Source: Bacteroidota bacterium (GTDB lineage Bacteria; Bacteroidota; Kryptoniia; Kryptoniales; JAKASW01). From it: a stretch of DNA of 25,088 nt. The translations under genes were made by a program, and so were the position numbers. Shown here in pieces: positions 23,518 through 25,088 of this stretch (position 1 is its first letter; each line of letters starts with the position of its first letter). The stretch spans positions 1-25,088 of the forward strand of contig JAJYOS010000006.1 in NCBI GenBank assembly GCA_021796055.1, read 5' to 3'. Below the pieces are notes generated by a model, which saw nothing but the letters and a program-made list of their open reading frames with translations, was not told the origin of the DNA and searched no databases.

Positions 23518-23925
23518 TCAATCGCTCGCCACGACAAAAGTCCCATGGTCGATCGGGCCCGCGATGCCTGAGAAGAACCACCTGCCCTCTATGGTCGCGC
23601 CGCGATATGTTCCGATGAGATATGTGTTCGCATCAACCAGGTCGGGGTTCAGATTTACCGAGATCGTGGAGTCGGTAATCCAGCCGGTGAGCCTGCCGCC
23701 CTGCCGACCTTCGTTCAGACTCCAGCTTCCGGCGATGTCGGTCGAATCCGTCCGGCTTAGAAAAATCCTGCCCTCGACAAGCTTGCTCCCGGTGGAATCG
23801 TACATTATCAGTGTCCCCCGAAAGGCTCCTCCGGTATTATCTATGGACGGAGCGGTCGTGTGCGTACAAGACCCAAGGAGTAGCACAGATAGAATTATCG
23901 CCAAGTTGGTTGTTTTGTCTCTCAT
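23518..23925 (-). CDS. Small lipoprotein of unknown function
   Basis: Not recognised. The ATG at 23925 is chosen because AAGGAG lies seven bases upstream; an ATG six codons earlier has no ribosome site. The 135 residues open with a lipoprotein signal ending in LLLGSC (Cys20). The mature part is Thr/Ser/Gly/Asp-rich with short beta-prone segments (FRGTLIMYDSTGSKLVEGRIFL, GSWSL, GTYRGATIEGRWFF), suggesting a compact beta-sandwich or lipocalin-like fold. 'GxWxL' and 'GxWFF' repeats recall beta-barrel binding folds, but that is weak. The neighbour upstream is another lipoprotein; there are no coupled genes. Confidence 0.7.
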   Translation of the reverse strand: MRDKTTNLAIILSVLLLGSCTHTTAPSIDNTGGAFRGTLIMYDSTGSKLVEGRIFLSRTDSTDIAGSWSLNEGRQGGRLTGWITDSTISVNLNPDLVDANTYLIGTYRGATIEGRWFFSGIAGPIDHGTFVVASD

Positions 23926-24037
23926 AATAATCTCCTTCAGCATTTTTCGGTGCGGGAAGCTTTACCTTCGCTCGGGCGTCGTTCGCTTCCGATCCAACTT
24001 GCCGGCAGCAACAAAACGGTGAATACCCTCGGACGAT

Positions 24038-24517
24038 TCATAAAAGAATTTCTTTCACGAGTTTTCCATTTTCGACAAACTGTATCTTCTGATAATCCGC
24101 ATCGAGTGCCAGGATTAACGGGATAGCTGCCACCCAGGTCATATTTTCGCTTTGCAACGTGCTCGTATAGTCGACCTTGAGAACCGTGCCGACCAGAGTG
24201 ATCCCCTTGACTTTTAAGTCATAGTAGTCGTTTCCGTATTTCACTATCGAGATCACCTTCTTGACGGCGAAATGCTCCGGAGGAATCGTCGGGTTGGGAT
24301 TATGATCGGACACAAAGAAGAACAGGGAATTAAAGCCGATCTTGTCGGTAGTCTGGAAGAACAATGTGGTGTCAGAAGAGGGTCTTGGACCTTTATAAGA
24401 ATATCCCTCATAGGCAGTATACGAGACTGTATCCTCATTCTCTGGGGCTTGATTGTTTGAACACCCTGTCAAAGACAAATAAATAACGAACGCTAAAATG
24501 CACAACATGCCTTTCAC
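24038..24517 (-). CDS. Small lipoprotein of unknown function
   Basis: Not recognised. The 159 residues start with GTG (GAGG five bases upstream); an ATG three codons in is an alternative. The lipoprotein signal ends LSLTGC (Cys19), followed by a polar linker (SNNQAPENEDTVSY) and a beta-prone region (YSYKGPRPSSDTTLFF, GITLVGTVLKVDYTSTLQ, IPLILALDADYQKIQFVENG). No catalytic motif is visible. It lies 112 bases upstream of the preceding lipoprotein gene on the same strand and may be co-transcribed with it. Confidence 0.7.
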   Translation of the reverse strand: MKGMLCILAFVIYLSLTGCSNNQAPENEDTVSYTAYEGYSYKGPRPSSDTTLFFQTTDKIGFNSLFFFVSDHNPNPTIPPEHFAVKKVISIVKYGNDYYDLKVKGITLVGTVLKVDYTSTLQSENMTWVAAIPLILALDADYQKIQFVENGKLVKEILL

Positions 24518-24650
24518 GGCAACCTCTCTTTCTTAAGTCGGCACCGCAGAAGAATCCCGCTTCTATAAAAACATAATTGTGTGAAGATCACTGGACGACG
24601 CGGAATGCAATCGTGGACGCCGGCAGTTCATCCTTTCTCGGCAATTATGG

Positions 24651-25088
24651 CTACCGGTATGTCGTTATAATTTCACCGCTGGCTGCATCGATTATCAACA
24701 TGAGCGACTTTGTATTATCCTCAACCGACCGATAGGTTACGTACCAGCAAATTCTAGGATCAGGCACGACAGGAATCCCGACGCTCGCAGAAATCGTACA
24801 ATGCGGGCTGGCGGATCTGAAGTCTGTGCCACCATTCTGCTCGGAGATATAGAGAGCCGAATCGCTGTTGAACCAATGCTGTGTAATGAAACCCGAGCCG
24901 ACTCCCGTCGCGTGTGTGCTGTCAAATATTACCATGTTAAAGCTGGAGTGGAACCAGTAGCTGGTCGGCGGCATCGATGTGTCTGAGTACTGATAGGACC
25001 AGGTGCCTGAGGTACCGATCGGATTCACATACTGTGCTGAGACCGTCATCAATCTCAATCCCTTGTGATAAGATTTCGCAAGTGAATC
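24651..25088 (-). CDS. PepSY-like exported protein fragment (5' end beyond window)
   Basis: The frame stays open through the right edge (upstream codons read DSLAKSYHKG before a TTG at 25058), so the apparent start is internal and the gene is cut by the window. The visible 146 residues contain a TWSYQYSD segment and a C-terminus of the form 'CWYVTYRSVEDNTKSLMLIIDAASGEII'-like, with the IDAASGEII ending characteristic of PepSY-like domains, which occur as small periplasmic proteins. Function unknown. Confidence 0.6.
   Translation of the reverse strand, partial: DSLAKSYHKGLRLMTVSAQYVNPIGTSGTWSYQYSDTSMPPTSYWFHSSFNMVIFDSTHATGVGSGFITQHWFNSDSALYISEQNGGTDFRSASPHCTISASVGIPVVPDPRICWYVTYRSVEDNTKSLMLIIDAASGEIITTYR

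Noticed and set aside
1..25088. CRISPR arrays, insertion sequences, phage or toxin-antitoxin genes
   Set aside because: I looked for regularly spaced direct repeats, transposase or integrase motifs and small paired ORFs on both strands and found none; the window reads as core chromosome.

Overview
The window looks like a chromosomal segment of a Gram-negative bacterium of the Bacteroidota/Chlorobiota/Ignavibacteriota (FCB) radiation. The pointers are lipoprotein signal peptides, a TonB-ExbB-ExbD-ExbD cluster with PstS-like and TPR partners, DUF4097-type and PepSY-like envelope proteins, a membrane pyrophosphatase and a split methylmalonyl-CoA mutase. Strong AGGAGG-type ribosome binding sites before most genes argue against classical Bacteroidia/Flavobacteriia and fit an Ignavibacteria- or Kryptonia-like lineage. 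This placement is inference from gene content; there is no rRNA in the window. No tRNA, CRISPR array, insertion sequence or prophage gene was seen.

Layout. (1) 1-1326, plus strand: the 3' end of dapA and complete dapD (lysine/meso-diaminopimelate synthesis by the succinylase branch), facing a cysE-cysK cysteine operon on the minus strand (1388-3186) across a hairpin. (2) 3422-6034, minus: the stand-alone catalytic subunit of methylmalonyl-CoA mutase with a TTG start after a 120-bp polypurine tract, and a UbiA-family prenyltransferase. (3) 6254-9336, minus: a DUF4097-type beta-repeat protein and an H+-pumping-type membrane pyrophosphatase (hppA), each closed by a clear intrinsic terminator. 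(4) 9427-15784, minus: one tight nine-gene operon in the order receiver-like protein, STAS protein, ExbB/TolQ, ExbD, ExbD, TonB, a 55-residue two-helix membrane protein, PstS-like lipoprotein, TPR protein, closed by a terminator at 9380-9412. (5) 16054-18698, plus: an archaeal-eRF1-like protein (baeRF type) with a zinc ribbon, and galactokinase. (6) 18754-25088, minus: msrB, a beta-mannan pair (surface GH5 mannanase lipoprotein followed by exported GH2 beta-mannosidase), two small lipoproteins of unknown function and a PepSY-like fragment running off the right edge.

The most unusual part is region 4. A proton-driven TonB-type motor is linked to a high-affinity-type anion-binding lipoprotein and a long periplasmic TPR protein, but to no ABC permease and no outer-membrane receptor. 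Two signalling-type proteins head the operon. One is a receiver that keeps the phospho-Asp and Lys but has lost the acidic Mg2+ pair. The other is a STAS protein with Ser at the usual phosphosite. A coding region for a tiny membrane protein, too short for routine ORF calling, contains a terminator-like hairpin that could set the ratio of the motor genes to the binding-protein genes. A 35-codon leader ORF with a strong ribosome binding site overlaps the receiver's start.
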